Source: a bacterium (GTDB lineage: Bacteria; Patescibacteriota; Microgenomatia; UBA1400; PJMF01). Taken from it: a stretch of 46,217 bases of DNA. Made by a program: the position numbers and the translations under genes. Below are positions 21,858 to 31,203 of the stretch, piece by piece. The notes beneath the pieces are model-generated. The model searched no databases. It saw only the letters and a list, made by a program, of their open reading frames with translations, and was not told where the DNA came from. The stretch's first letter is position 1. Every line of letters starts with the position of its first letter. Where the stretch lies: assembly GCA_017431625.1 (NCBI GenBank), contig JAFRKQ010000022.1:1-46217 (forward strand), written 5' to 3'.

Positions 21858-24419
21858 TTATTTCACCACAATATTGACAATCCGACCAGGAACATAAATC
21901 TTTTTGACAATTCGCCCATAATCCAAGTATTTTTCTACTTTGGGCAATGCTAGTGCCGCTTCTAAGACTTTGTCTTGATCCTGAGCCACGTTGGCAGGGA
22001 TTGTTAGCTCGCCGCGTAATTTACCATTGACTTGTACCCCCAAAGTTACTTCCTCCTCCACTGCGAGCGTCGGATCGTAACTTGGCCAGGCCGATAAGAA
22101 AATACTTTTGTCATGACCCAAACTCGCCCACAACTCTTCACACAGATGTGGTGCCAGTGGCGCTAACAATTGGAGCAACACCGCAAAATCCTGAGCGCGG
22201 ATACTGTCAGCCTCTTGCAGCTGATTGGTCAAAATCATCAGGCTCGAAACCACCGTATTGAGCTTAAACTCACTAATGTCGTGCGTAACTTTGGCAATCG
22301 TGCGCTGTAGCAGTGACATATAGCTTGGAGTCGTCTCGCCAGCACTTTGGCTGACTCGCTCACGCAGGTCCCAGACTTTGACCAAAAACTTGTGTACTCC
22401 TACAAGCCCCTGGGTATTCCAGGCCGTCGGGCTGCCAAAAGGCCCCATAAACATCTCATAAACGCGCATACTATCGGCGCCATATTTGGCCACTACCTCA
22501 TCAGGATTGATGACATTGCCCCAACGCTTGCTCATTTTGCGGCCGTCTTCGGCCAAAATCAAGCCCACATGTTGCAATTTACTAAATGGTTCCAAAGTGT
22601 GGACAACGCCAAGATCATAAAGAAACTTGTGATAAAAACGGGCATAAATGAGATGACGAGTAGCGTGCTCCGCCCCGCCCACATAAAAATCCACCGGCAA
22701 GAAATAACGCTCTTTTTGCGGATCTATCAACTTTTGATCATTGACAGGATCTACATAGCGCAGATAATACCAGCTGCTACCAGCCCACTGAGGCATCGTA
22801 TTGGTCTCGCGCCGGGCTGGCTGACCACAGCGCGGACACTTAACTTGCACCCAGTCAGCAATCGTCGCTAATGGCGACTCGCCAGTGCCCGAAGGCTCAT
22901 AGTGCTCAACATCTGGTAATTTGAGCGGCAAATCAGTATCTTTTAGTGGGACCACACCACAAGCAGGACAATGGATTATCGGGATTGGTTCTCCCCAGTA
23001 GCGCTGACGCGAAAACACCCACTCGCGCAATTTATAGTTTACTTGTGCCTGGGCAAGTGGCTTTTCCTTATTCTTGCATAATTCCCGCAAAATCTCTTCC
23101 TTTGCATTTTCACTGGTGTATCCATCAAATTTACCAGAATTGATCAATTTTCCATAGTCTGTGCCCCCAAAACCTTGCTCGTCCTGATAACCATTATCAA
23201 TGACCCTCTTGACGGGCAAACCATACTTGGTGGCAAAAGCAAAATCGCGCTCGTCGTGAGCCGGCACCACCATGACTGCCCCAGTACCATAGTCACCCAA
23301 AACATAATCCGCCACCCAGACCGGTACTTTTTCGCCGTTAATCGGATTAATTGCCTGTAAATGTTCAAGTTTTATACCCGTTTTTTCCCGGGTTTGATCA
23401 GTACGCTCGATTTCTGACTTATTCTTGCAATTTTTGCAGTAATTATCAGCTACCGGTTCGATAGTGGCCAAGTCAGGACAGTGTCGCTCCAGCCACTCCG
23501 GCGCCACCACCACACTCACCACCCCAAAAAGCGTATCTAGACGGGTGGTAAAAACTTCCAGACTAGTCACATCATAGCCAGTGGTGTCACTCTCGAGCGC
23601 AAAAGTCACTTGTGCCCCAGTCGAGCGACCAATCCAATTCTCCTGCATCAGCTTGATAAATGGTTCCCAATCCAATCCTTGCAAATCTTGCAATAATCGG
23701 TCAGCATATTTGGTAATACGCAAATTCCATTGTCTCATCGGCTTTTTTTCGATAATACTCCCACAGCGTTCACACTTACCGTCTTCCAAGTCTTCATTGG
23801 CCAAACCAGTCTTACAAGATGGACACCAGTTGATCGGCGCAAACTCCTCAAAAGCCAGCCGTTGAGCATCGATCTCTTTTTTCTGCTCATCATCAAGCGA
23901 ATAGTAATCTTTTGTACCAAATTTTTCCTCAATTAAAAACTCTATTGGCCGCGCTTTAGCTTGCTTGTCGTCATAATAGTGACGATACATTTGCAAGAAT
24001 ATCCACTGCGTCCAGCGATAAAATTGCGGATCGGTCGTGTTAATTTCCCGTGACCAGTCATAGGTGAAGCCCAAAACCTCCAGCTGACGCTTGAAAGTCG
24101 CCACATTGTCCGCTGTGGAGCGTGCCGGATGAACGTGGTTTTTGAGCGCGTAGTTTTCGGCCGGGAGACCAAAGCCGTCCCAGCCCATTGGGTGCAAGAC
24201 ATTGTAGCCTTGCATCATTTTTTGCCGAGCCACAATATCAGTGGCAATATAGCCTTTGGGATGGCCGACATGCAGACCCGCGCCACTAGGATACGGAAAC
24301 ATATCGAGAACATAATATTTTGGCTTATCCTGGCGATCAGAAGTGTGATATAAATCCCATTCGCGCCAGCGTGCCTGCCATTTTTTTTCTATTTGTTGGT
24401 GATCATAAGTTTTTGTCAT
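21858..24419 (-). CDS. leuS: Leucyl-tRNA synthetase
   Basis: 853 aa, the normal bacterial length. Class Ia motifs: FPYPSGAGLHVGHPKGY (HIGH-type) and DGRKMSKRWGN (KMSKS-type). The CP1 editing domain is present (TTRLDTLFGV; VPAHDERDFAFA with the conserved editing Asp). Zinc-binding CPSCKTGL...CERCG and CPACG...CPRCG segments are present. The C-terminal VQVNGKLRGEL domain is complete. ATG 24419 lies exactly 7 nt after TATAAT (24432-24427) with no SD, so it should be leaderless. Confidence 0.98.
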   Translation of the reverse strand: MTKTYDHQQIEKKWQARWREWDLYHTSDRQDKPKYYVLDMFPYPSGAGLHVGHPKGYIATDIVARQKMMQGYNVLHPMGWDGFGLPAENYALKNHVHPARSTADNVATFKRQLEVLGFTYDWSREINTTDPQFYRWTQWIFLQMYRHYYDDKQAKARPIEFLIEEKFGTKDYYSLDDEQKKEIDAQRLAFEEFAPINWCPSCKTGLANEDLEDGKCERCGSIIEKKPMRQWNLRITKYADRLLQDLQGLDWEPFIKLMQENWIGRSTGAQVTFALESDTTGYDVTSLEVFTTRLDTLFGVVSVVVAPEWLERHCPDLATIEPVADNYCKNCKNKSEIERTDQTREKTGIKLEHLQAINPINGEKVPVWVADYVLGDYGTGAVMVVPAHDERDFAFATKYGLPVKRVIDNGYQDEQGFGGTDYGKLINSGKFDGYTSENAKEEILRELCKNKEKPLAQAQVNYKLREWVFSRQRYWGEPIPIIHCPACGVVPLKDTDLPLKLPDVEHYEPSGTGESPLATIADWVQVKCPRCGQPARRETNTMPQWAGSSWYYLRYVDPVNDQKLIDPQKERYFLPVDFYVGGAEHATRHLIYARFYHKFLYDLGVVHTLEPFSKLQHVGLILAEDGRKMSKRWGNVINPDEVVAKYGADSMRVYEMFMGPFGSPTAWNTQGLVGVHKFLVKVWDLRERVSQSAGETTPSYMSLLQRTIAKVTHDISEFKLNTVVSSLMILTNQLQEADSIRAQDFAVLLQLLAPLAPHLCEELWASLGHDKSIFLSAWPSYDPTLAVEEEVTLGVQVNGKLRGELTIPANVAQDQDKVLEAALALPKVEKYLDYGRIVKKIYVPGRIVNIVVK

Positions 24420-24497
24420 ATATGGTATTATACCGCAACTAATGCGATAATTCTCGAGGAATTAGCCATATAATTCTTGCAATTTTTGACAACAAAA

Positions 24498-24521
24498 ACC
24501 CGGCACTAGAGCCGGGTAAAC
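24498..24521 (-). terminator. Rho-independent terminator
   Basis: ACCCGGC / GCCGGGT with a 6-nt loop and a T5 tail on the minus strand, following the 74-aa gene. Confidence 0.85.
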
Positions 24522-24524
24522 TAC

Positions 24525-24749
24525 TTAACTGCTTTTGATAATGATGTTGACCTTCCCATCAGAGCGGCTGGTAAAAATAATGCCGCCCTGATCGTCCTGA
24601 ATCATTACCAGAGTGCTTGGCGCCGGGATGATCTTCGCTTCCTGGGCGTGGATTTGTCCCTGGCACACCATCCTGTGTTCACTGTCAACGTCGGCTTGTT
24701 CCCGACGGACATAAAACTCAGACTCATACAGGCAATTGTCGAACTTCAC
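24525..24749 (-). CDS. Small orphan protein, 74 aa
   Basis: Not recognised. The start is GTG 24749, chosen because GGAGGAG stands 6 nt before it; an ORF start further up (24818) lies in the -35 box. Sequence runs from VKFDNCLYESEFYVRREQAD to GGIIFTSRSDGKVNIIIKSS, mostly beta. It has its own promoter (TTGACT 24818-24813, 17 nt, TATAAT 24795-24790) and terminator. The short leader has GCTATTTGACATC, one mismatch from the boxA-like motif of other leaders here. Confidence 0.65.
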   Translation of the reverse strand: MKFDNCLYESEFYVRREQADVDSEHRMVCQGQIHAQEAKIIPAPSTLVMIQDDQGGIIFTSRSDGKVNIIIKSS

Positions 24750-24848
24750 GTCAATCTCCTCCTTTTGGATGTCAAATAGCTTCGCGGTAATTATATCACA
24801 CTCACGCAAAAAAGTCAATAGTAGATATTATAAGTGGTAAAAGCAACA

Positions 24849-24929
24849 TTTTTGTACGCCTCTTGTACTCACAATATAAAATAATAACTATACATCAATA
24901 TATTTTTGTGAGCCTTACAGGCTCACAAG
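24849..24929 (+). repeat. Modular palindromic repeat, copy 7
   Basis: Left arm GTACGCCT-CTT-GTACTCAC; the right arm GTGAGCCT-TAC-AGGCTCAC is a perfect 8-bp hairpin. Core with ATAATAACTATACATCAATA. It ends 1 nt before the stop of the next minus-strand gene. Confidence 0.95.
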
Positions 24930-24930
24930 A

Positions 24931-26187
24931 TTAAAACAGGTCACTCATCGACATTTCCCCGCTCATCGCCTCCCCCACGGGGGCGGCATAATCACTCACC
25001 TGCGTATCCACGGGTGTCTCAGGTGTCGGCGCACTGGCTGGCGCGGCGGCAGGAGTCGGTCTTGGAGCGGATACATCTGACTCGCGCTTGAGAGCCACTG
25101 CCGGCTGAGCCGGATTATCATCAGTACTCGCTGGTTGCTGGCGTTCGGCCGAGACCATAGGCGCCACCGGCCGAGCCTGCAAAAGCGGCATTTGTAGCAT
25201 TGACTTTGCTGCCCGCTTATCTGCGGCTTTTGGAGCTGACGATTCCTGATTATTGCCCTCTTGTCGCCGCTTCATTGAGTCCAAAAGATCCGCCTCTATC
25301 TGCTCGCGTGATCGATGCTTGGGCTCTGGCGGCAGTTGAGCCGTGGGCACCTCCAGCTTCGCTATCACCTCTCGATGTTGTCGATCAGCCTGCAAATCGC
25401 CAAAAAAAACAATTAGCACGGTCCAGGAATAAGCCACCAAAGGAGCAATACCAATTAATATCCCCACACTATACATCCAGGGCTGCAGCTGCAAATCAAA
25501 ATAAAAGTCCAAGCTCCGCTTGGCGTACATGACCAAACCAATCCCCACGCTCACACCAGCCAAAAGCCACAACCAAAAACTAGCCAGCACTCGACACATA
25601 TCCTTGATGTGGCCACGCATGAGCACAAAACTAGCCTGAAAAGCGCCCGTGAGACTCAAGTGTGGATCATCAATCAAAAGCGTCCAGACCGGTGAGGCAT
25701 AAAGTGGTAACACACCCGAGAGGATCACCAAAAAAGGCCAGACCATCGGTGTCGACAAAACTTTGGTATGCCAACGCAAATCAAATTGTGGTAGCTGGGC
25801 CCCAACATAGCGCAGCAACTGTGGTCCCCAAGAGGTCAAAATATCAATAAGCCACGCTCCCAGCCACAAGCACAAAGCCCCAGCCAGTATGCCCACCAGC
25901 GAACGGGCATAAATAGCCAAAACTCGAGCCGCTAGATTGTCACTATTGACTATCGTATAGCTCACATGACGAAAAAAATAGCGATACAACAAGTATGTCA
26001 ACGGTCCCGCAGCCAATAAAATCAAGATGATATAACCCACAAAAGCCCCACCGGCCGACTCCAGGGTAGCTAGCACTGCGGGGACAGCAAAAACCGCCTC
26101 CCAGACCCAGACCAAGGCTGTTACTGTAATCCACTTGTCCTCATAAGCACTTTTGACGTAAGTTTTCAATTTATCATTTGATCGCAT
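24931..26187 (-). CDS. Multi-pass membrane protein with long disordered tail
   Basis: 418 aa. Residues 1-270 contain about six hydrophobic segments with amphipathic linkers (LTGAFQASFVLMRGHIKDMC), a layout like DUF975-type or glycerophosphoryl-membrane-domain proteins; family not certain. Residues 270-418 are cytoplasmic and disordered: a charged EQIEADLLDSMKRRQ helix, then Pro/Ala/Ser-rich sequence ending EAMSGEMSMSDLF. The neighbouring 279-aa membrane gene runs in the same direction, but a repeat and a terminator separate them. Flanked by repeat copies 7 and 8. Confidence 0.75.
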   Translation of the reverse strand: MRSNDKLKTYVKSAYEDKWITVTALVWVWEAVFAVPAVLATLESAGGAFVGYIILILLAAGPLTYLLYRYFFRHVSYTIVNSDNLAARVLAIYARSLVGILAGALCLWLGAWLIDILTSWGPQLLRYVGAQLPQFDLRWHTKVLSTPMVWPFLVILSGVLPLYASPVWTLLIDDPHLSLTGAFQASFVLMRGHIKDMCRVLASFWLWLLAGVSVGIGLVMYAKRSLDFYFDLQLQPWMYSVGILIGIAPLVAYSWTVLIVFFGDLQADRQHREVIAKLEVPTAQLPPEPKHRSREQIEADLLDSMKRRQEGNNQESSAPKAADKRAAKSMLQMPLLQARPVAPMVSAERQQPASTDDNPAQPAVALKRESDVSAPRPTPAAAPASAPTPETPVDTQVSDYAAPVGEAMSGEMSMSDLF

Positions 26188-26237
26188 ATATTGATTCCAG
26201 CTATTTGCCTACCATTGTAACATTTTTCCCGGTCAAA

Positions 26238-26262
26238 TATTACCGCAGATTTTGCGGTAATA
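26238..26262. repeat. ACCGCA/TGCGGT palindrome beside repeat copy 8
   Basis: TATTACCGCA-GATT-TTGCGGTAATA-type hairpin, 10-bp stem, about 26 nt before the 80-bp repeat. Same class as the palindromes at 844, 4752 and 31487. Confidence 0.5.
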
Positions 26263-26287
26263 GTCGTCAATCGCACCATCGCTGCGA

Positions 26288-26369
26288 TTTTTGTGAGCCT
26301 TCTGTACTCACATATCAAAATAATAACGATACACCGTATATTTTTTGTACGCCTTTGAGGCGTACAAAA
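26288..26369 (+). repeat. Modular palindromic repeat, copy 8
   Basis: Left arm GTGAGCCT-TCT-GTACTCAC; the right arm GTACGCCT-TTG-AGGCGTAC is a perfect palindrome. Core with AATAACGATACACCGTATAT. This is the only copy whose right arm starts with GTAC instead of GTGA. Confidence 0.95.
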
Positions 26370-26405
26370 TGATAAATCCTAGCTCCTCGCCTCATCGATC
26401 AGCAA

Positions 26406-26436
26406 TAAAAACGGCCTTCTGTAATAAAAGACCGTC
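26406..26436 (-). terminator. Terminator of the DUF975-like gene
   Basis: On the minus strand ACGGTCTTTT / AGAAGGCCGT with one wobble, followed by TTTTT. Confidence 0.75.
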
Positions 26437-26462
26437 TCTATTTCACTTAATTCTTGCGCTCA

Positions 26463-27302
26463 TTATGCCCGACGCGCACGACGGACATTTCTCGCACTGC
26501 GAGCAACACTTTTCTTGACTTTAGCGCCAATTTCCTTAATATTGCTCACAATATTAGGACGGATACTTTGGTAAAAAAGCGCCTTGGTGACCATAAAGTA
26601 CGGCATCACAACCACCAGACCCAAGCCTAGCGGTAATAATGCGACAATAAACCAACCCACAAAACTCAAGCACAACAGCATGAAGTACCCCTCATGATTG
26701 CACATCATCAAAGCCGAGCGCTTCACCGCAATCCAAGCATCAACAGCCGGGTTATCGGCAATATGAAACCAGACTTGCGAAAAGTACAGGCCCACAATCA
26801 AGGAAATGGCAATCCACATCCCCTCCGCCACGTAGCAAGTCATCATTGCATCCTCCACGCTCGCCGAGGACAGATTGCCCACGCAAATCACAATCATCGT
26901 GGCCACAAAAGTCAAGATAATCGTGAAAATAATTTGGTAAACCGTCACCGCCAAATTGCGCGCAAAGCGATGTCCAATGGAACGAAATACCGATAAATCG
27001 GCTTTTTTACCATTAATCAGTCGCGTATAATACAAAGCGGAAACATAATGCATAGGACCCATAATTGCAATTGTAATGGCAAAAAAGACCATCATTGACA
27101 CTAGTGAGAAAAACGAAATCAAACTACCGCCACGAAAACCACCTAGACTAAATATTGCCCCGGTAAAGAAAGATTGCTTGATCAAGTGCGCCAGCAGACC
27201 CATAATTGCTAGCCACAAAATCTCAAAGGCCACCGCATCGACCCACTTTCCCCGAAGTTTTGTCCGAGCTTCTGCCCGCAGTACAGACAGTTTTTTCATC
27301 AT
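26463..27302 (-). CDS. DUF975-like membrane protein
   Basis: 279 aa, about six membrane segments. The start KKLSVLRAEARTKLRGKWVD and the later SALMMCNHEGYFMLLCLSFV, GWFIVALLPLGLGLVVVMPY and TKALFY follow the DUF975 pattern (N-terminal LRGxW, then LSFxGW, then a PY motif). Function of the family is unknown. The C-terminus is basic (KVKKSVARSARNVRRARRA). The SD AGAAAGGGA touches the first ATG (27302), so the second ATG (27299) may be the real start. Confidence 0.8.
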   Translation of the reverse strand: MMKKLSVLRAEARTKLRGKWVDAVAFEILWLAIMGLLAHLIKQSFFTGAIFSLGGFRGGSLISFFSLVSMMVFFAITIAIMGPMHYVSALYYTRLINGKKADLSVFRSIGHRFARNLAVTVYQIIFTIILTFVATMIVICVGNLSSASVEDAMMTCYVAEGMWIAISLIVGLYFSQVWFHIADNPAVDAWIAVKRSALMMCNHEGYFMLLCLSFVGWFIVALLPLGLGLVVVMPYFMVTKALFYQSIRPNIVSNIKEIGAKVKKSVARSARNVRRARRA

Positions 27303-27331
27303 TCCCTTTCTGACTGTTTGTCACAACTAAC

Positions 27332-27360
27332 ATTATAAACAAGAAATTTTACTTTGTCCA
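27332..27360 (-). promoter_or_regulatory. Promoter of the DUF975-like gene
   Basis: TGGACA (27360-27355), 17-nt spacer, TATAAT (27337-27332) on the minus strand. Confidence 0.75.
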
Positions 27361-27427
27361 GTAGCGATTTACCCAAAAAAACAGATTGCCAGTCCAAATA
27401 GCCTTCAGCTATGGTATAATCGAGCAT

Positions 27428-29590
27428 ATGCGAGATCTTGATGTACTTTTCAATCCTCGAGCTATTGCTGTAGTGGGCGCTTCCCGCGACCCGGGCAAAG
27501 TGGGGACAATTGTCGTCCAAAATCTCAAGGACAGCGGCTTTACTGGTCCGATATATCCGATCAATCCTCGCGCCAAAACCATTTGTGGTCTCCCCTGCTA
27601 CACCAGCCTGACGGCTATCCCAAACCCTATTGATCAAGTGACTATTTGCGTGCCCGCCGCCAGAGTCTTAGAGGTCGTGGAAGAATGTGTAACCAAAAAA
27701 GTCAAATCAATTATTATTATCTCGGCCGGTTTTGGTGAAACGAGTAAAAATAATAAAAAGTTAGAGGATAAAATTTCTCAGCTTTGTAAGGAAAATAATA
27801 TTATTCTTATAGGCCCTAATGTCATTGGGGTCATGCACCCGGAGTCTCATCTGAATAATTCCTGGATGCAACGCCCAGCGCCAGCTGGTAACATCGCTTT
27901 TTTGTCACAATCAGGAGCCCTTTGTTGTAGCGTCCTGGACGTTGCCGATCAATACCAGTTGGGATTTTCTCATTTTTGTAGCATTGGCAATAAGGCCGAC
28001 ATTGATGAACTAGATCTAGTGGAATACTTTATGCGGGCTGATGATGTCAAAGTCATTGCCTGCTATCTGGAGGACATCCGACGTGGCTACCAATTTATCA
28101 AGTTTTTGCGCGAACACATCGAAAAGCCAATTATCATCTTTCATTCAGGCAAAACATCTCGAGCGGCCACTGCTGCTGCCTCACATACGGGTTCAATGAC
28201 CAGCGATCGCGATCTGGTGCGTACGGCCTTTTTCCAAGCCAATGTCCTCGAAGCCGAGACAATTCATGAGTTTTGCTTGCTACTTCAGGCTTTTTCCCAT
28301 TTAGGCCCCGTCAAGTTTCCTGAATTTGGACATTATGGTATCGTTACCAACGCTGGTGGCGCTGGTATCATTGCTACTGACGAGATTGTCAGTCTTGACT
28401 GGGACTTGGCCACCATCTCTCCTCCTACCAAGAAAGCCCTCAAAGCGGTGTTGCCTGCTGCCAGTTCGCTAGCCAATCCGATCGACATTTTAGGTGACGC
28501 TGGCGCCGACCGATATGCCCAAGTATTAGATATTATAGGTCAAGATCCATCAGTGGAGATAATATTAAATATATTGACACCGCAACATGTCACTCAGCCA
28601 CTAGAAACCGCTCAAGCAATTATCAATTTTAGTCGCCAACACCCAGAAAAAATTATTCTCAATACCTTTTTGGGTGGCGATAGTGTCGAGCCCGCCCGTC
28701 GTTTGCTGGCTACCAATGGTTTGATGGTTTTTGCTGACCTGCGTGACAGTGTCCGAATTGGCAATTTCTTGACTCAGCGCGGGCGCAATCTTTATGACTG
28801 GCACGAGCGGATCATCAAGCGTAATTACCGTCTGACAGAATGCGAACCTGGCAAATATCACGCATTGCTTGATGCTCTCTTGACAGGTAGACCAGGTCAA
28901 ATCCAAATTCTTTCCGACCATCTCACTAGTGCCTTGTTGCGCGAGTTTAACGTAGAATTACCAGCCCAAAAAGTCACCACCAAACTTAAAGAGGCCTTGG
29001 AGTTTGGCGAGCAATACTTCCCTGTCATTCTCAAAGCTCCCAATCAGATTTTTACCCACAAGACCGATCATAATGCTGTGATCGCCAATATTGCCGATAG
29101 CCAGCAATTGGCCGAAGCCTTCACTGCCTTGCAAGCCCAAATTTGGTCACAAACCGGCGATACGAGCCATCCACCCGTGCTTTTGCTTCAGGAAATGGTC
29201 ACTGGTGTCAAACTCGAGTATTTTATCGGTGCTAAACGCGATGGCCACAGCGATGTTTATCAGGGCGGACATCCCGGCTTTGGTCACCTGATCAGTTTTG
29301 GTCAAGGCGGCATTTATACTCAGCTTCAGCGCGATGACTTGGGCCGCGTCCTCATCCCTGAGCGGCGCCGAGATATCAAAGAAGTGATGTGGGAGACCAA
29401 ATTATGGCCACTGATAGAAGGTTTCCGGGGCCAGCCAGCCCTACCCGATAGCAAAATCATGGATGTCATTGTCGCTTTACAAAAAATGCTATTTGCTTAT
29501 CCAGAGATTACCGCTCTTGATATCAACCCGCTGCTGGTCACCAGCAAAAAAGTTTACGCCGTAGACGTCAAGGTCTTTATTGAACGCTAA
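27428..29590 (+). CDS. Acyl-CoA synthetase, ADP-forming (fused alpha-beta)
   Basis: 720 aa. Residues 1-460 form the alpha part: CoA-binding NPRAIAVVGASRDPGKVG, ligase-CoA domain with LSQSGALCCSVLD, and AAASHTGSMTSD with the phosphohistidine-type His. Residues ~490-720 are the ATP-grasp beta part (FPVILKAPNQIFTHKTD, LLLQEMVTGVKLEYFIGAKR). It makes ATP from acetyl-CoA or acyl-CoA with release of acid: substrate-level phosphorylation, useful in a fermenter. ATG 27428 is exactly 7 nt after TATAAT (27415-27420), leaderless; upstream in-frame codons precede the promoter. Confidence 0.95.
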   Translation: MRDLDVLFNPRAIAVVGASRDPGKVGTIVVQNLKDSGFTGPIYPINPRAKTICGLPCYTSLTAIPNPIDQVTICVPAARVLEVVEECVTKKVKSIIIISAGFGETSKNNKKLEDKISQLCKENNIILIGPNVIGVMHPESHLNNSWMQRPAPAGNIAFLSQSGALCCSVLDVADQYQLGFSHFCSIGNKADIDELDLVEYFMRADDVKVIACYLEDIRRGYQFIKFLREHIEKPIIIFHSGKTSRAATAAASHTGSMTSDRDLVRTAFFQANVLEAETIHEFCLLLQAFSHLGPVKFPEFGHYGIVTNAGGAGIIATDEIVSLDWDLATISPPTKKALKAVLPAASSLANPIDILGDAGADRYAQVLDIIGQDPSVEIILNILTPQHVTQPLETAQAIINFSRQHPEKIILNTFLGGDSVEPARRLLATNGLMVFADLRDSVRIGNFLTQRGRNLYDWHERIIKRNYRLTECEPGKYHALLDALLTGRPGQIQILSDHLTSALLREFNVELPAQKVTTKLKEALEFGEQYFPVILKAPNQIFTHKTDHNAVIANIADSQQLAEAFTALQAQIWSQTGDTSHPPVLLLQEMVTGVKLEYFIGAKRDGHSDVYQGGHPGFGHLISFGQGGIYTQLQRDDLGRVLIPERRRDIKEVMWETKLWPLIEGFRGQPALPDSKIMDVIVALQKMLFAYPEITALDINPLLVTSKKVYAVDVKVFIER

Positions 29591-29667
29591 AGGTAGTTCG
29601 TGCGGATCATACTATCATTTGTGACGTTTAAGTCGGTATTTTTGTGCGTGCCAGATGTAATTGCTTC

Positions 29668-29813
29668 TTGACAAAACTAGCATAGTATGATATAATATAG
29701 GTTAGTTAGTTGCAGTTTAAGTAACGCAATTAACGGCTCTTTGACAAATTTACTTAACCAAAAAGTCATAGAGCTAGATCAATAATCTCAAATCTACAGG
29801 AGGATACAATCTC
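29668..29813 (+). promoter_or_regulatory. Strong promoter and boxA leader
   Basis: TTGACA (29668-29673), 17-nt spacer, TATAAT (29691-29696). The leader has GCTCTTTGACAA (29736-29747), very close to E. coli rrn boxA (GCTCTTTAACAA). It sits between inverted repeats TTAAGTAA (29717-29724) and TTACTTAA (29750-29757). SD AGGAGG just before ATG 29814. Confidence 0.8.
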
Positions 29814-30680
29814 ATGATCAGAATCATCAACAATTGCGCTTCAGAATCAGCCGCCACCGTACTCAGCCGTTTCCACAGCTTCCAAATGGAAGGCCGACCG
29901 GCACTCACTGTTCACCCAAGATTTCTCCCCGAGCTTGCTGCCAGTTTCACCAATGGCATTAGTCCCTGCCGCTGTCACCTATCATGGACTGATTGTTTTG
30001 CTCGTGAAAGCGGATACGGCCAGCTCAGGAGTGAAGGTCTTTGGATCATTGAACCCAATTACCTGCACGAGTGCGCAGCAGACGGCGACATTTTCTTGGT
30101 AACTTTGGCTTTGGAAAAAGGCGAATGGATGACGCAATCAACCAAGTCTCTGTACCAAAAATACAATGGTGGCAATCAAGTCATCATGGGTATATGGCGC
30201 TGGAGAGCACACGGACAGCGATTTCTGTCATTGTTGTGCAAAATGTGGCCTTATGACTGGCGATTTACCTACATTGCCGTCCCCACAACCAAGGGCATTC
30301 ATGTCATTGACTATCATCAAGGTTACAGGAAAATGAGCAGAAAGGCATTTCACCAGTACCGCCACTTTCATGTTGCCCCCTGCCCGTGGTCAGAAACAAC
30401 TGCGCTCGATGTCACTTATGCCAAAGGCAAAATGACACTGGCAAAAGAAAGGCAAGAAGCGGAACAACAGTTCTACCAGAATCTGCGCCCTCTTTTTGCC
30501 AAAATTCTCGAGCAACCGCGCTGGGATGCAATCAGGCCACAGATCAGACTTGACACTCTTGACTATAAGTCAATACAAGACCAGATGGAAACCCCGAGCA
30601 ACGGTTACTACAGCTATCGCGATTGGTTTGTGGATTGGCTCACCACCGAGTTAGCAGTCAAGCAGTGTCCCTGGCGTTAA
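29814..30680 (+). CDS. Orphan protein, 288 aa
   Basis: Function not recognised; no signal peptide or membrane segment. It is rich in Trp, Tyr, His and Cys (LSWTDCFARESGYGQLRSEG, GIWRWRAHGQRFLSLLCKMW, FHQYRHFHVAPCPWS). The middle, RFTYIAVPTTKGIHVIDYHQ, looks like a beta-rich enzyme core. The C-terminal third is helical. ATG with a strong SD, strong promoter, boxA leader and its own terminator, so it is a single-gene unit. Confidence 0.7.
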   Translation: MIRIINNCASESAATVLSRFHSFQMEGRPALTVHPRFLPELAASFTNGISPCRCHLSWTDCFARESGYGQLRSEGLWIIEPNYLHECAADGDIFLVTLALEKGEWMTQSTKSLYQKYNGGNQVIMGIWRWRAHGQRFLSLLCKMWPYDWRFTYIAVPTTKGIHVIDYHQGYRKMSRKAFHQYRHFHVAPCPWSETTALDVTYAKGKMTLAKERQEAEQQFYQNLRPLFAKILEQPRWDAIRPQIRLDTLDYKSIQDQMETPSNGYYSYRDWFVDWLTTELAVKQCPWR

Positions 30681-30696
30681 GTAAGTTTTGTCACTC

Positions 30697-30721
30697 GCCG
30701 TCGGTTCTTCCGACGGCTCTT
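30697..30721 (+). terminator. Rho-independent terminator
   Basis: Perfect stem GCCGTCGG / CCGACGGC with a TTCTT loop and a TCTTT tail. Confidence 0.85.
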
Positions 30722-30740
30722 TGCTGTGCAAAGACAGTCA

Positions 30741-30818
30741 TTTTGTACTCACATTGTACTCACAAAATCAAATAATGACTATTAACCAAGATATTTTTGT
30801 GAGTACAAGAGGCTCACA
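30741..30818 (+). repeat. Modular palindromic repeat, copy 9
   Basis: Left arm GTACTCAC-ATT-GTACTCAC, right arm GTGAGTAC-AAG-AGGCTCAC, core with ATAATGACTATTAACCAAGA. It ends 7 nt before the vapC stop. Confidence 0.95.
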
Positions 30819-30825
30819 GCTGCCA

Positions 30826-31203
30826 CTACCAAATCGTCTCAACCCCGTAACGAGGAATAATTGTATCTCTTGTGATGATCGTCAATTCCTTTTCCATTGC
30901 CATAGCTATCAGCAAGCGGTCAAAAGGATCGCGATGAATAAAATCCAAAGATTTGGTAATTTCAATGCCTTCTGCAGTCAATGGCAAATGCATAAAGCCG
31001 CAGCGACCACAAAAGTCATCCAACTCAACGATTGACAATTGATCATCTATTTTGCCAAGTTTTTGCTTAATGGCAATCTCCCACAACGATGCCACACCAT
31101 AATAACATTCCTCATTTTCCATCAACTCCAAAGCCACATTTGACAATTCATTGTTGCCTTGCGCATACCAAATCAAAGCGTGCGTGTCTATTAGGTATTT
31201 CAT
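30826..31203 (-). CDS. vapC: PIN-domain toxin, VapC-type
   Basis: 125 aa. MKYLIDTHALIWYAQG gives the first acidic residue, YGVASLWEIAIKQKLGKI the conserved Glu, and HRDPFDRLLIAMA the later Asp residues, with TRDTIIPRYG at the end: the PIN nuclease set. VapC toxins cut tRNA or rRNA. It overlaps its antitoxin gene by 4 nt (ATGA). Confidence 0.93.
   Translation of the reverse strand: MKYLIDTHALIWYAQGNNELSNVALELMENEECYYGVASLWEIAIKQKLGKIDDQLSIVELDDFCGRCGFMHLPLTAEGIEITKSLDFIHRDPFDRLLIAMAMEKELTIITRDTIIPRYGVETIW

Noticed and set aside
30688-31035. Plus-strand ORF of 115 aa
   Set aside because: Runs through a terminator, a dispersed repeat and antisense to vapC.
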